This document shows, in pieces, positions 1-10,952 of a stretch of DNA of 64,000 bases. Numbering within the stretch: position 1 is the stretch's first letter; every line of letters starts with the position of its first letter. Both the position numbers and the translations under genes were made by a program. A model generated the notes under the pieces. The model did no database searches, was not told where the DNA came from, and saw only the letters and a list, made by a program, of their open reading frames with translations. Origin of the DNA: Pipra filicauda (Eukaryota; Chordata; Aves; Passeriformes; Pipridae); assembly GCF_003945595.2 (NCBI RefSeq), contig NW_024104668.1, positions 248,001 to 312,000 on the forward strand. The letters are read 5' to 3'.

Positions 1-589
1 GTAAATATGCACTTGTGCACAAGTGTGTAGTGAAGGATTGAACATACTGTGCAGTTAATAGGCTACCGTGTCTCTGAGAAGATTATACGATAAAGGACTG
101 ATTGTACAGTGAAGAAGAGGCTATGTCCAGGTAGTCATTGAAATTGGGCATTAAGTACATTATATTAGCTAAGGAGCAAGTTGTAACCTAGTTTTTTTTT
201 TCTATTTTAAAAGGTCTTTTTAATATATTCTCACAATTGACTCAGTCTAATAAGTAATACTATGTTTAAAAAATCCTAGTCATCTAATTTCATATTCTAA
301 TGAGAACTTAGTAGGTGCCATTTCACCTAGTGTTTATGGAAATATTAACTTCTACTTTTCCTTATTTATTAAAAAACAATTAATTTGGAGTTATTAAGTT
401 CCACTGAAAAATTACCAGACATTTTCTCATGTCATTGCAGGTCAAATCAACTGAAGTAGCAAAGGCAGGTTAAAAAACAGACTGGCTACCAAATTTAGCA
501 AACTACAAGCTGTTCATTCAAAAGTTCATAATAGTTCACTAATTTAAATAGAAAGACTCCTAAACAAATAAAGGAAGCCCCTCCTGATA
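1..589. other. AT-rich unique-looking DNA
   Basis: No gene, transposon end or RNA gene is recognisable here. The only simple sequence is a short T run near 193-202. It ends directly at the 3' tail of the CR1 that follows. Confidence 0.6.
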
Positions 590-1010
590 TCACAGAATCA
601 TAGAATCAGACAGGTTGGAAAAGACCTTCAGGTTCAACCCTTGATCCATTACCACAGTGGTTGCTAGACCATGGCACTTAGTGCCATACCCAGTCTTATC
701 TTAAAAACCTCCAGGGACGGTGAATCCACTACCTCCCTGGACAGCCCATTCCAATGCCTGATTACTCTCTCTGTAAAAAATATCTTCCTAATATCCAGCT
801 TAAACCTCTTCTGGCAGAGCTTAAGACCATGCCCTCTTGTCCTACTGCTGGAGAAGAGACCAATCCCCACCTGGCTACAACCTCCTTTCAGGGAGTTGTA
901 GAGAGTGATGGGGACACCCCTGAACCTCCTCTTCTCCAGGCTAAACAACCTCATCTCCCTCAGCCTCTCCTCATAGGACTTGTGCTTGAGATGCTTGGTC
1001 ACCTGCTGTG
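590..1010 (-). mobile_element. CR1 LINE, 5'-truncated 3' end
   Basis: A copy of the avian non-LTR retrotransposon CR1 in reverse orientation. Its 3' terminus is at 590, where the plus strand reads TCACAGAATCATAGAATCA, the reverse complement of the typical CR1 tail. It continues with the usual GACAGGTTGGAAAAGACC context. The element runs to about 1010, where similarity to CR1 fades, so it is strongly 5'-truncated as most CR1 copies are. Only the C-terminal end of ORF2 and the short 3' UTR remain. It is non-autonomous and presumably dead. No target-site duplication was identified, which is normal for CR1. The family call rests on recognised sequence, and the subfamily is not assigned. Confidence 0.95.
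664..1002 (-). pseudogene. CR1 ORF2 C-terminal fragment
   Basis: An open frame of 112 codons on the minus strand inside the CR1 copy. It matches the region downstream of the reverse-transcriptase catalytic core in CR1 ORF2, with recognisable blocks [42 protein letters not shown] and [13 protein letters not shown]. The full CR1 ORF2 product is a roughly 900-1000 residue endonuclease plus reverse transcriptase, so only about the last tenth is left. The endonuclease and the FADD active site are absent. The first Met is incidental: the frame is cut by element truncation, not by a real start. A short gap in the [10 protein letters not shown] stretch relative to GLFSQ...RTRG copies suggests a small in-frame deletion. 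It is not a functional gene. Confidence 0.9.
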
Positions 1011-1643
1011 TTTTGGTTTTGCTAGCTCATTTATCCCTACCAACAAACCATTAAATTAGAACATTTTTGATCGGTCCTCTCTGTCTAGAGTTACCTGTCA
1101 CATACTATTAAAGACCCAGATTCTATCAGTTTTTCTAAAGTTTTTTTCAAAAGTATTTTTCTTTTGTGCATCCTGGTTTTATACAATCTATCTAGAACAT
1201 AGCTCAAATATGAGAAGGAAAAGTCTATGTTGATGATGACTTTCCTTACCACTTACTTTTAGACATGTGGATGTGGAGAGATGAAACAGTGAACATCAGA
1301 GATGTCTTTGGGGAAGATATTATTTATGCAGAAATGGGGTGCCACTGGGTAGAAGATAAATTATACTTCAGAATAATTATGCATCCAAGAGGTATCTGAC
1401 ATAAATCATCATCTTCAAACTCCGAATCATAGAGCCCTGTGTTCAGGCTAACCTGAACTTAGACCAGAGTGTACAATAACATTACTTTAACTGTGTTTTG
1501 CAGAGTAGATCACACTTACTGCAAGCTGCATACTGAATGAAGAGAATGAGGCTTCCATAAAAATCTGGGTCTAAATATCTAGGTAAGTGACTTAGTTCTT
1601 ATGTAAAAGTACTTATCGCAAATAAAATTTTATTTTGAAATGG
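1011..1643. other. AT-rich unique-looking DNA
   Basis: Sequence between the first CR1 and the solo LTR. I see no gene or repeat of known type. The last five bases (AATGG, 1639-1643) form the left copy of the LTR target-site duplication. Confidence 0.6.
1639..1643. repeat. left target-site duplication of the solo LTR
   Basis: AATGG immediately left of the LTR start, matching AATGG at 2309-2313 immediately right of its end. The match can be read as six bases (AAATGG) if the terminal A of the LTR is shared. Confidence 0.8.
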
Positions 1644-1860
1644 TGTCCTAGTTAGAACAGCTAGTTAGAACCAGTTCATCATTGTATGGGTGTAACCCAA
1701 AACTGTGTATTCTATAGCCTTCCATGCCATTTCCCAGAAACTTGTCAACAGACTATTCGCACCCTCTGCCCATAGAGCCTGACTCCTCAGGCTATAAACT
1801 AGGTGTTAAGAGGCCTGTGAGATAGGAGGATGCTCTTGTCCTCACACCCTTTGTGGAACT

Positions 1861-1914
1861 CCCCGCCCTGAGGGAAGCACTGAACATTTCTGCCTGAACT
1901 GGAGGATATATAAT
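1861..1914 (+). promoter_or_regulatory. LTR core promoter: GC box plus TATA box
   Basis: CCCCGCCC, a canonical Sp1-type GC box, at 1861-1868 is followed about 38 bp later by a TATA element at 1906-1914. This spacing and order are those of an RNA polymerase II promoter in retroviral U3. Initiation would be expected roughly 25-30 bp downstream, near 1935-1945. Both motifs are intact, so the LTR could still have promoter capacity. Activity is inferred, not shown. Confidence 0.55.
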
Positions 1915-1979
1915 CTTGGAGTCTTGGGACTTTTTTAACCACTCGTGGGATCCAGAGGAAGGCTTCAGATCACCGCTCT

Positions 1980-2078
1980 CAACCAAACTGCAACCACCAC
2001 TCTCGTCTGGACTGCAACCACCACTGTTCAACCAGACTGCAACCACCACTCTCGACCAGACTGCAACAGCACTCTCAC
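1980..2078 (+). repeat. 24-25 bp minisatellite inside the solo LTR
   Basis: Four tandem units begin with ACTGCAACCACCACT or a near copy at 1987, 2011, 2036 and 2060, giving periods of 24, 25 and 24 bp. The last unit is the most divergent (ACTGCAACAGCACT). The array sits just downstream of the predicted transcription start, so it would be in the R/U5 leader of any transcript. Confidence 0.9.
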
Positions 2079-2228
2079 CAACAGGTTTTTCTCTCTCCTT
2101 TTACTTTGGACTCAGAGGGCCCAACGAACACCACTCTGTTCATGCCCCAGGGTGCTGGGTTATACATTTGGGTTTTGTGGGTTAAACCCAATTGTTTGTC
2201 TGTATAATTGTGCTTATTGTATTACTTT

Positions 2229-2234
2229 ATTAAA
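2229..2234 (+). terminator. LTR polyadenylation hexamer ATTAAA
   Basis: ATTAAA within the 3' third of the solo LTR, in a T-rich context. It is the likely poly(A) signal of the former provirus; the position is typical of the R region. Confidence 0.5.
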
Positions 2235-2282
2235 TTGTTATTCTGACTTATAATCTCTCTTTTGAGTTGAGTTCATTTCCCC

Positions 2283-2306
2283 TGCTGGTTTATCTTTAAA
2301 CCAGCA
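2283..2306. repeat. perfect 10-bp inverted repeat at LTR 3' terminus
   Basis: TGCTGGTTTA at 2283-2292 and TAAACCAGCA at 2297-2306 are exact reverse complements separated by the loop TCTT. The hairpin occupies the last 26 bases of the LTR, next to its CA terminus. Confidence 0.9.
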
Positions 2307-2308
2307 CA

Positions 2309-2313
2309 AATGG
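2309..2313. repeat. right target-site duplication of the solo LTR
   Basis: AATGG directly after the LTR end, an exact copy of 1639-1643. Confidence 0.8.
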
Positions 2314-2688
2314 TATCTGTATGTTGCTTTCTCTAAAATGAGTCAGTCTCCTGCTTTGAACTGGGATATAGATTACTGGTTGTCTTATCTGAAATTCAGT
2401 AAAATAAAATAGTCTGTGATTCAAGATATCTAGAATTCTTTTCTAGCTGTGGTAGCTTGTCTGTCTAAAATGAGGACTGTCAAAGGGTTGTTCCACTAGA
2501 TGCTGATAAAAACTGCATGTTAGTCTGATGTGATGAAGCATTACTTTTCCCAGGAAAATCATGCTGCACATCTCTGTTACTGTCTTTATTCAAGAAATAT
2601 ATTTCATATTTTCTCACAATTTTTAGTCAGGTATGTTTATACCAATTTATATTATTTGCTCTTCATGAAGAAAATGCAAGTACCCACA
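2314..2688. other. AT-rich DNA between LTR and CR1
   Basis: No recognisable gene or repeat. Similarity to CR1 begins around 2689 with GTGTTGAGGGAACTAGTGG. Confidence 0.5.
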
Positions 2689-4172
2689 AGTGTTGAGGGA
2701 ACTAGTGGATGTCATTTCTAGGCCACTCTCAATCATCTTTGAAAGATCATGGTGATCAGGAGAAGTGCCTGAGAATTGGAAGAAAGCAAATGTCCCCCCA
2801 ATGTTCTAAAAGGGCAAGAAGGATGACCAGGGAACTACCAACCAGTAAGCCTAACCTCAATCCTTGGAAAGGTGATCGAGCAGCTAATCCTGGAGGCCAT
2901 CTTGAAGCACATGGTAGACAAGAAGGTCATCAGGAGTAATTAGCATGTATGCACCAAAGGGAAGCCACGTTTAACCAACCTGGTTGCCTTCTATGAGACA
3001 ATCAGCTGGATAGATGAGGGGAGAGCAGCAGATGTAGCCTACCTTATCTTCATCAAGGCTTTCAACATTGTCTCTTGCAGTATCCTCATATGTAAAATGA
3101 GATGTATGAGCTGGATGAGAGGACAGTGAAGTCGATTGAGAACTGGCTGAATGTTCATGTCTCAGAGGGTTATGATCAGTGTCACAGAGTCTGGTTGGAG
3201 GACTGTTAGTGGTGTCCCCCAAGGATTGTTACTGGTCCCAGTACTGTTTAACTTATTCATCAGTGACTTGAATGAAGGGGCAGGTGCCTCCTCAGTGAGT
3301 TCACTGATGACAAAAAGCTGGGAGGAATGGCCAATACCCCAGAGGACTGTGCTGCCCTTCAGAAGGAACTCAACAGGCTGGAGAGATGGGCAGAGAAGAA
3401 CTGCCTGAAATTCAACAAAGGCAAATGCAGGGTCCTGTACCTGGGGAAGAATAACCCCAGGTACCAGGACAGGCTGGGGACTGACCTTTGGGAAAGCAGC
3501 TCTGCAGAGAAGGAGCTGGGGATCCTGATGGACAACAGACTGACCGTGAACCACCAATGTGTCCTTGTGGCCAAGAAAGCCAATGGTATACTGGGGTGCA
3601 TAAGGAAGAACATTGCCAGCAGGTCAAGGGAGGGATTTCTGTCCCTCTACTCAGCCCAAGTGAGGCCACATTTGGAGTGCTGTGCCCACTTTTGGGCTCC
3701 TCAGTATAAGAGAGACATGGAGCTCTTGGAGCAAGTCCAGCAGAGGGCGACAAAGATGAGTAAGGGGCTGGGGCGCCTCTCTTATGGGGAAAGGCTGAGG
3801 GAACTGGACCTGTTTAGACTAGAGAAGACGGAGAGGGAATCTTATCAATGCATTGGACAGGAAAGTGTCAAGAGGATGGAACCAGAGTCTTTTTGGTGCT
3901 GCTGAGCAATAAGATGGGCGACAGTGGGCAGAAATTCATGCACGAGAAATTCCACCTCAATATGAAAAGAACTTTCTTACTGTGAGGGTGACAGAATACT
4001 GGAACAGGCTGCCCAGGGAGGTTGTGGATTTTCTTTCCCTGGAGATATTCAAAAATTGCCTAAACACAAGCCTGAGTGCTGTGCTGTAGGGCAGACTGAG
4101 CGGGAAGGTTGGACTAGATGATCTCCAGTGGTCCCTTCCAAAATTACCCATTCTGTGCTTTTGTGATTCTGT
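2689..4172 (+). mobile_element. CR1 LINE, longest copy in the window
   Basis: About 1.48 kb of CR1 in plus orientation, from within the reverse-transcriptase part of ORF2 (near the segment reading AGGAGAAGTGCCTGAGAATT) to a 3' tail ending TTTTGTGATTCTGT at 4159-4172. The 3' UTR has the diagnostic GGTTGGACTAGATGATCTCC at about 4108-4127. The reading frame is broken by several indels and stops, so the copy is old and inactive. The sequence style differs from the younger-looking minus-strand copies at 0.6 and 11 kb, so it probably belongs to another CR1 subfamily. The endonuclease domain is missing. The 5' edge is approximate because similarity decays gradually. Confidence 0.95.
3151..3905 (+). 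pseudogene. CR1 reverse transcriptase remnant, frameshifted
   Basis: Decayed ORF2 of the CR1 copy. One frame gives PVLFNLFISDLNEG (about 3237-3279), the RT block just before the active site. The next block, FTDDKKLGG, with the FADD-type catalytic motif as codons 3300-3311, is in another frame. A single-base loss near 3281-3287 therefore splits the active site from the preceding block. The second frame stays open from there to a stop at 3903-3905 and shows [62 protein letters not shown] and YGERLRELDLFRLEK. After that a further frameshift ends similarity in this frame, while the nucleotide sequence still follows CR1 to 4172. FADD is changed to FTDD. The Met codon at 3327 is not a real start. 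Confidence 0.9.
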
Positions 4173-7100
4173 CAGAAATTTAGACTCTGGAAAATGCTTT
4201 GAATTCTTTTCTTATGTAGCTATATTGTCTAACAGGAGACTTGCAGTAGTCCAAAAATTTAATTTTGTTTCTATTTTCTTTCATATTTACTGTGGTGTAA
4301 CCTCAATGAACTATTAAATGTAACTTTTCTAAGTTTCAGAGGAGGTGATTTTAGACCTCTTGTGTCCAAGGCTGCTTGGTCTCAGAAGTTTCCTTTTGCT
4401 TTACTAGACTGGGTTGCATTAAAGATTCTGGCAATTTCACTGTTCAGTTACCATAAAATTTAGGGGTATGTGTGGTTTCATCTTGTCTATCCTTTCCTTG
4501 AATGTCTGATGTCACTATAGCCAGTCCAGTACAAAAAGAACTGAGTTTGGGAGTCAGAATTGACACAGATAATACTTATGTTCAGTCAAGAAGAGTGTTA
4601 AATAAAAACTATGGTACTTTGGAAAGGAATGTTGTCTTTAGGATGCCAAGAAATGAATTTTAACTTCAATTTTCTTTGAGCTGAAGTATGCCTATAACTA
4701 GCAATGAAAGTGACAACAAAGAAGAAACCAGGAGGAAAGAAGACTTGAGTTTCTTTCCTCCTTCACCCTGTCCCCTTTGTGTTCCAGCACAGTTGTAACA
4801 CTTGTGCATGAGGGAACACTTACAGCTCCTTTGCTTGTGGTGTCATGGGACACATTTCATAAAGTGGCAGGGAACATACATGAAGAAAATAACTCTATCA
4901 TCGTTTTACATCAATACATGAAACAAACCAGAGGACTAAAAAATGAGTTGTTTTCCATTTGCAATAAGTCGTGATCCACAGCAGGTGGTCCTGCTTGGTG
5001 TGGATAGAAATTAAAAGAGATGTTTCCAGTGAGATGAGGAACAATTATATCTCAGTATCCTATTGAGACACCAGATCTTTTTTACAGCCCAAATCAAAAC
5101 TACATCATTGACAATCTGTCTTTGAAACAGTGAGGATGTACTCAGTCAGAGGTTTAGTTTGTTTTTACTGTATACCATAGTTTTGAATTTGAGAACAAAC
5201 TTTGCTTAATCGTTCTCCTTTTATTTCCATTCACTCTAAACAGGAGCTTTGTGCCATGGACAATCACCCCTTAGGGCATGTAATTTGCCTGCAGTGCAGA
5301 GGTAACTTATCTCTGCTTTCCCAGCTTCCCTTTCCCTCCTATCAGCAATTGCTAAAACACAGGTACATTGTTAGTGGCAAGTAAGGTGTCAAGATGGGGT
5401 CCTGAGGTGTCACAAACTAAATGAGGAAAAATATTAGAATATGATTTTAAGATTATAAATGTGATTAATCTTGTTCTTTGCAACAAGAACAAATGTATTT
5501 AAATAAATATTTGGTTTGTATTTTCTTAACCAATGCATTACATTAATAAGGCAGGACACTGAATTTTCACAGGTACTATTGCATCTTTATGGCAATAAAA
5601 AGAGGTTTTCAGAAAGTTCATTTTCATAGTTCTTTCTTATGGGAACTTTGCAATTGTTACCTTCAAAATGCTCCCACTATTCGTATTCAACAGGAAAAAA
5701 CCCCTGCAACCTAAAGAGCGGAAGAATATTTCTTTCAAGCTATTTTTTCACTCCGACTAGAACATATGAATATCCTAGAAAATAAGCATGAAATTGTTCG
5801 TCCTCAGAACTTAACATATCCATTCAATTTTTGATGCTAAGTCTAAATTCTAATACATATAAAACTGTCTGGGGGAAGCAGCAGTATCTAAAAAACTGAA
5901 AAAAAATGTGTGCTGCAAATGTACCCTTTCCACTTTCCAAGTTATCTGTATTACTGGAATGAGAGAAGAGAAACAGCAAATCTGCTTTAAGATATAATCA
6001 TAGCTTACTCTTCTGTTGAGTGGGACATATCATATAAAAATCCAAACTCCTCATGAGTTTTTTGGGACTATTTTGACCAGAGCTACATTTTGAATTATAC
6101 TTTTTATGACTATTCCCTCCTAAACTTGTTCTTCGAGTGCTTTGGCAGCATGAAAGGTCTGATAACTACTGTGCATGAAAAATAGAGCTAATTATATTCT
6201 GAGTCCCGTCAAGACAAATTAGACATGAAGACAGAATAAAATCCTTCTTTTGGGTTATGGGAATTTGTTTGAGTGAGAATGTGAGATCTGAGCAGAATAT
6301 TTTGTACCTAGCAGCAACATGAAGAGCGTGGGAATGTGCTAGAGGAGCCACTGGAGCTTTCACTCCACCACAAGCTCCTAACCAGCACTTGGATCTGCAT
6401 AGCTTCCCTGCCATGGAGCCTAGAAACATAACACCAAGTTAGAAATATATTCTAATTTCTTTTGCATGGCTATGCTGAGAATCTGTACCTAAATAAGGGC
6501 TTCACTTTTTAAGTCATGATAGAGAAGTCAGGTCTATAATTACATGCATGCAGACATGCTGTGTTTCCAACACCTTCCATGCAATATAGGCAAATAGAAG
6601 ACTGTGATGGTCTAAAAGGAGCTCTTGCTCAAGCATGGAAAGTAGTACAAGTCTTTTATGATATATTACTGAAGCTTGAAATGATTTCTAACTGTTTGCT
6701 TGGCTACCTTTGGAAATAAACGCTTGTCTTAGAAGGATTCAACTTCTAAGTAGAGTGAAAACATGGAAATAATCCATCATGTATTCTTATAAATTTCTCA
6801 GTACTGCTTAGAGCCTCAGCTGAAAGAATGAATCCTCCTCTTCAGGGCATAACTGTAAACATGGAAGTGCTTCTCATATTTACAGTTAGATAGTTCAGAC
6901 ACACAGAGCCAAACTCTAGAGTAGTGGCAAGTTTTAAGAAAAAGAGGTAGTTTCATGATAAATAGTCTACTTCCCCAAATCACTGAATGAAACCACTGGT
7001 CTAGCCCAGAGTGGATGAGGTATGAAAATAAGGATGCATCACAATCATGGCTGCTTTATCAGATTAAGCAGTTGGTTCCCACAGATAGGTGAGACCAGCT

Positions 7101-7216
7101 GAACCCTAAGATAATTTCTTCTGTTTGAAAATACGTGACTGTGGGCAGATTACCTGAAGAGATTTTAGTGAAATGGTCTATCAGCAAAACTACAAGGTAA
7201 TTATCTTGCTCTGAGA
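4173..7216. other. AT-rich unique-looking DNA
   Basis: About 3 kb without recognisable genes or interspersed repeats. Open frames here (for example 4777-4974 and 6166-6429 minus) are short, have no known domains and look random. No tRNA or snRNA box motifs stood out. Confidence 0.55.
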
Positions 7217-7256
7217 TGGTTAAAACTATTATAGTTAAACTATTATGGTTAAAACC
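7217..7256. repeat. short imperfect tandem/inverted repeat
   Basis: CTATTATRGTTAAA-type units repeat twice between GGTTAAAA motifs (about 14-15 bp period). Confidence 0.6.
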
Positions 7257-10200
7257 ATACAAAACCATATTCTTCTCTTTTTCTACAGACACTTTTATTC
7301 TGATTTCAATTCTGCAGGTGCAGGACAAAAACAATATCCCTTTATTTTAGACCAGTCTTCGTAAATCTGTATTCTTATCATGATTGGTGCTATAGTCAGT
7401 TTGGTCTGTTGAGATCGACAAATTCCTCTGGGAATGGTAATTATTTGGCAAGGAATGTGTGCACAGCAATTGTGGTGACATTATGTTTTGTAGCATGGGA
7501 AAAAGTAAGGGAAGAATCAGTGTCTGAATACTTTGAGGATATATTGTGAGGGGAGGAATAAGAACAGAGAAAAGTTACTACTAGAAGAGGAAAACACTAC
7601 AAGTAAGAGATAAAGACAAGGAAACGGAGTTTTTGGCAGAGATGGAAGGAAAACTTAGCCTTATGAAAGGAAAAAAAAGATAATATGAAATCTTAAGCAC
7701 AGTCAGGTTTTTAAAATATTGTGTTAATTACACTGTTGTCTTTAAAACACTGATAAACAGAACAGAGGAATGAAAATGGAGTGAGAATACATTGAAAAAG
7801 GAAAGAAATAGATATAGGCTGAAAGAATCCTGACAGACTTCACTAAGCTTTAAGGCTGACCAAACTGGATGCAGAGGCTGCTGTCTCTATGTTTTCAGAA
7901 AAAACAATATTTCATCAGCGTTATATCAGGGTTATACAAGATCCAAATTCAGCCAGCCCTGCTTGGTTTCTATGTTATTAGTGGTCCCAATGGTTTCATT
8001 ACATACGGAGTAAAATATTGTACATGATGATGGACTGATCCTAAGTTATTAAAAAGTGCATTTTCAAAGTAAAAGTGCATGAAATATTTTTTTATGAAAA
8101 ATACTCCATCTGGATCATATATTAAGTATATTAGGCAAACTGTAATCTTGTTCTTGCACAAACACATACACTTCAAATGTTATATAATAATGACAAGTAG
8201 AGGGCAAGAAAAGGGACTGATTGTTACCCTCAAAATAAATACATTAAACTATATACTCAGTTTATTGAGTCCACTGCTCCCTGAAGTGGAACACTGTTGT
8301 GCAGTAAAATCTCTCAACTCTGGAGGCAGATAGGTTTTGGTTTTGTTTGTGGAATTTTTTGTAGTGGTGTTTGGTTGTTTTGGTTGGTTTGTTGGTTTTT
8401 AAGCCTGAAATACCTGTCAAGGGGTCTTTGATCAAGAGTTTATTAAAAGGAGATAAATATTTCTATTTCCCTGATTTAAATACCCAGGAGTGGACCATGC
8501 AACAGGCTCAGGTGAGTTGAGTAGAATTCACATAAGACTCTTTCTGTTGTGATCATTAATAGAATGTGTATTTTCACTAATTGTTTTTATTTTATTTTAC
8601 TGGGGCTTTTTTAATATAAGAGATAAAATTTAGAGTGCAAGTGTTAAGTTTCTCAATTCAGTGTCTTTGAAACTAGTTGTTGCTCTTAGTTCAGCTCCTA
8701 GCAGACACAGCTGCCTATCATTAAAACGATCAGTTACTGTTATCCATTATTAAATCTCTGTATGGACAGCATGGATTGAAAGGTAAAAGGTAGGATTACT
8801 CTTATTCCTTGAAGAATCTCCCCTGCCTCAGAACTGAGGAACAGTGGTGCAACAAAACAGAATAAAATGGTTTGACCTATTTTGAAGTTTGATGTTTGGA
8901 AGATAAATAAAACTGCTACCGCTATAACCCAAACTTTTATGTTAGTCATGTCTTTGAACCACAGGTCAGGCATTCAGGAGTTTTGTTGAAAGAACTAGAA
9001 ATTTTAACTTTAAAACCCAACAATCTCTTTCCTCACATCTATCACCCATAAAGCTTTTTCTGTCTATCCAGTAAGAATAATCCATACTAAAATAAGTGTT
9101 ACATGAAAACTTCATTGTATATAAGTATTCTTCATTTTACATACTGTCCTTTATTAACTGCAAAAACTTTTTGAGGGGCAGGATTATCCCAAGTTTCTGG
9201 AGTGAACTGTGTACCAAGAGAATGTTTTGTGCAGGGAAAATTGTGAGCCAAGATTAGGTAAATGAAGTATCTGCTTCTGCTTGGATTTGCAGAGCCTGAA
9301 ATAAAACAAGTCCAGGTGTAGTCTCAAAGGGAAGTCAGCAAATGCCTATGTTCATGCAAATTATAAAAGACGCATTCTGTCTGCTTAGGAACCTCAAAAA
9401 ACAAAAGTCTGCTGATAGAAAGAGTTAACCCAATAGGAGGAGCTGTAATACTCTTTCAGTCAACTGCCTTGATTTAAGATCCCAGAGAAGGCACCTCTTT
9501 TAAAGCATCATTTATATCAGTGAATACAAATAAACAACTGATCATTTAATCACCTGAGGATACAGCAACAGAGCAAGAAACTCTCTGGCTGCTGGGAAAG
9601 AGGAGGAATCTGGCAATGAATTGAGATACCTGCATGCAGTGGTTATGCAATCTTACATTTTGAATCATGACTTGGGCTCTTTTATATCATATTATATCTG
9701 CTTAAAGTACTACAGAGTACCAGAAGCTAATGTGAAATGTAATAGACAGGGTTAAAATCTTCCTAAAGGTAGGTGTCTCATATCACTCTGCTGCTGACCT
9801 TACACGTTTCAGTGTCTGATAAATTATCAGTATCTTTGACTTTTTATAGCAGCTGATTAATTGAATTATTGACTGCTTAATGCTGCTTATTTGTTAAGAT
9901 CACTGTTTGCCTATTATTTCTGGTAAGAGGCTTTTAAAAAATATTTTTTTTTTCAGAAAAATGGAATGCAGCCTAGAAAGCCTTGCTTACTTATGCTAAC
10001 TTTGCTTTTGCTCTCTGAAAAGGTGAGCTGAATGGGTCACAGTTCTTCTACTCTGCAGTGCAGTGCAGTGCAACAAACTGGAGTTAGAGTAACATAGGTC
10101 AGGTACAGCATATGAAAGGAGTTCTCCTAATCCCTAAGATACCTCCCTAATTTTGGGATGTCACTGAAGAATTTTTTTTCTCTAGTTTTGTATATGGAGG

Positions 10201-10320
10201 AGTTTATGTAAGAAGGGAACTCCGCATTACTTACTCAACAGCTTTGACAAGATCCCTGACTGATGAGCTCGAGTTTGAGAAGGTCTGAGTGAAAACTGGC
10301 AGAATAAGTGTAAGAGTAAA
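7257..10320. other. AT-rich unique-looking DNA with a G/T-rich tract
   Basis: No gene recognised. It contains the G/T tract at 8333-8400, listed separately, and a small GCAGT-type run at about 10056-10072. Confidence 0.5.
8333..8400 (+). repeat. G/T-rich low-complexity tract
   Basis: Almost only G and T on the plus strand (GGTTTTGGTTTTG, then TTGGTTGTTTTGGTTGG). Similar in style to the tract at 35154-35240 and to the A/C tracts at 32050 and 56539 on the other strand. Confidence 0.8.
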
Positions 10321-10392
10321 AAAGGAAAGTTTCAACAGCTGATTTCAGCTTAAAAAAAGGAAATTTTCAACAGCTGATTTCAGTTTAAAAAA
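10321..10392. repeat. 35-bp tandem duplication
   Basis: Two copies of a 35-bp unit containing TTCAACAGCTGATTTCAG, with starts 35 bp apart (GGAAAGTTTC at 10324 and GGAAATTTTC at 10359). They differ at only a few bases, so the duplication is fairly recent. Confidence 0.9.
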
Positions 10393-10952
10393 AATAGATT
10401 TTTCTTTATGTTTTCACTGAATTTCTCTATCAAAAAAAGAAATGTTTTTTATCCTAATAACTTCATGATGCAGAGACATGTATGGCATGGAGTCCATGTA
10501 TCCCTCAACTTTTTTTTACTGTTGACATTCGGTTTTGCACATCTGTTCTGTGGTATGGATTGACAAAATGAATGTCAGGAGCTATCCATAAAACCTTTAT
10601 TTCTGTGACTGATTATTCATTGTTTCCTTTATAAAGCAGAAAAGACTTCGGGGTGACCTAGTTGTGGCTTTCCAGTACCTGGAGAGAGCCTACAAGAAAG
10701 ATGGAGAGAGACTTTTTACAAGAGTATGTAGTGACAGGACAAGGGGGAATGGATTCAAACTGAGAGTAGGTTTAGATTATATATTAGGAAGAAATTCTTT
10801 ATTACAAGAGAGATGAGACACGTAACCAGGTTGCCCAGAGAAGTTGTCGATATCCCATGCCTGGAAATGTTCAAAGCCAGGTTGGATAAAACTCTGAGTA
10901 ACCTGGTCTAGTGGAAGGTGCCCCTGCCCATGGCAGGGGGGCTGGAAATAGA

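Larger units (their letters stand above)
1644..2308 (+). mobile_element. solo ERV LTR with 5-bp target-site duplication
   Basis: A 665-bp segment starting TGTCCTAGTTAG and ending ACCAGCACA, flanked by AATGG on both sides (1639-1643 and 2309-2313). TG...CA ends with a 5-bp duplication fit a class III (ERVL-like) avian endogenous retrovirus. No internal retroviral sequence is attached, so this is a solo LTR left by LTR-LTR recombination. Visible control elements are a GC box CCCCGCCC (1861-1868), a TATA box ATATATAAT (1906-1914) and a polyadenylation hexamer ATTAAA (2229-2234). They lie in the order expected of U3-R-U5 on the plus strand. A four-unit minisatellite lies between TATA and the poly(A) signal. 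The start TGTCCT and the AAACCA...ACA end resemble the ERVL-type LTR family at 36.8-37.4 kb, but the bodies differ. I do not know the family name. Confidence 0.85.

Noticed and set aside
1792..2253. Three open frames inside the solo LTR
   Set aside because: They arise from the period of the 24-25 bp minisatellite in the LTR. No retroviral protein similarity.
3162..3753. Minus-strand open frames of 84-131 codons
   Set aside because: Antisense shadows of the plus-strand CR1 ORF2 remnant.
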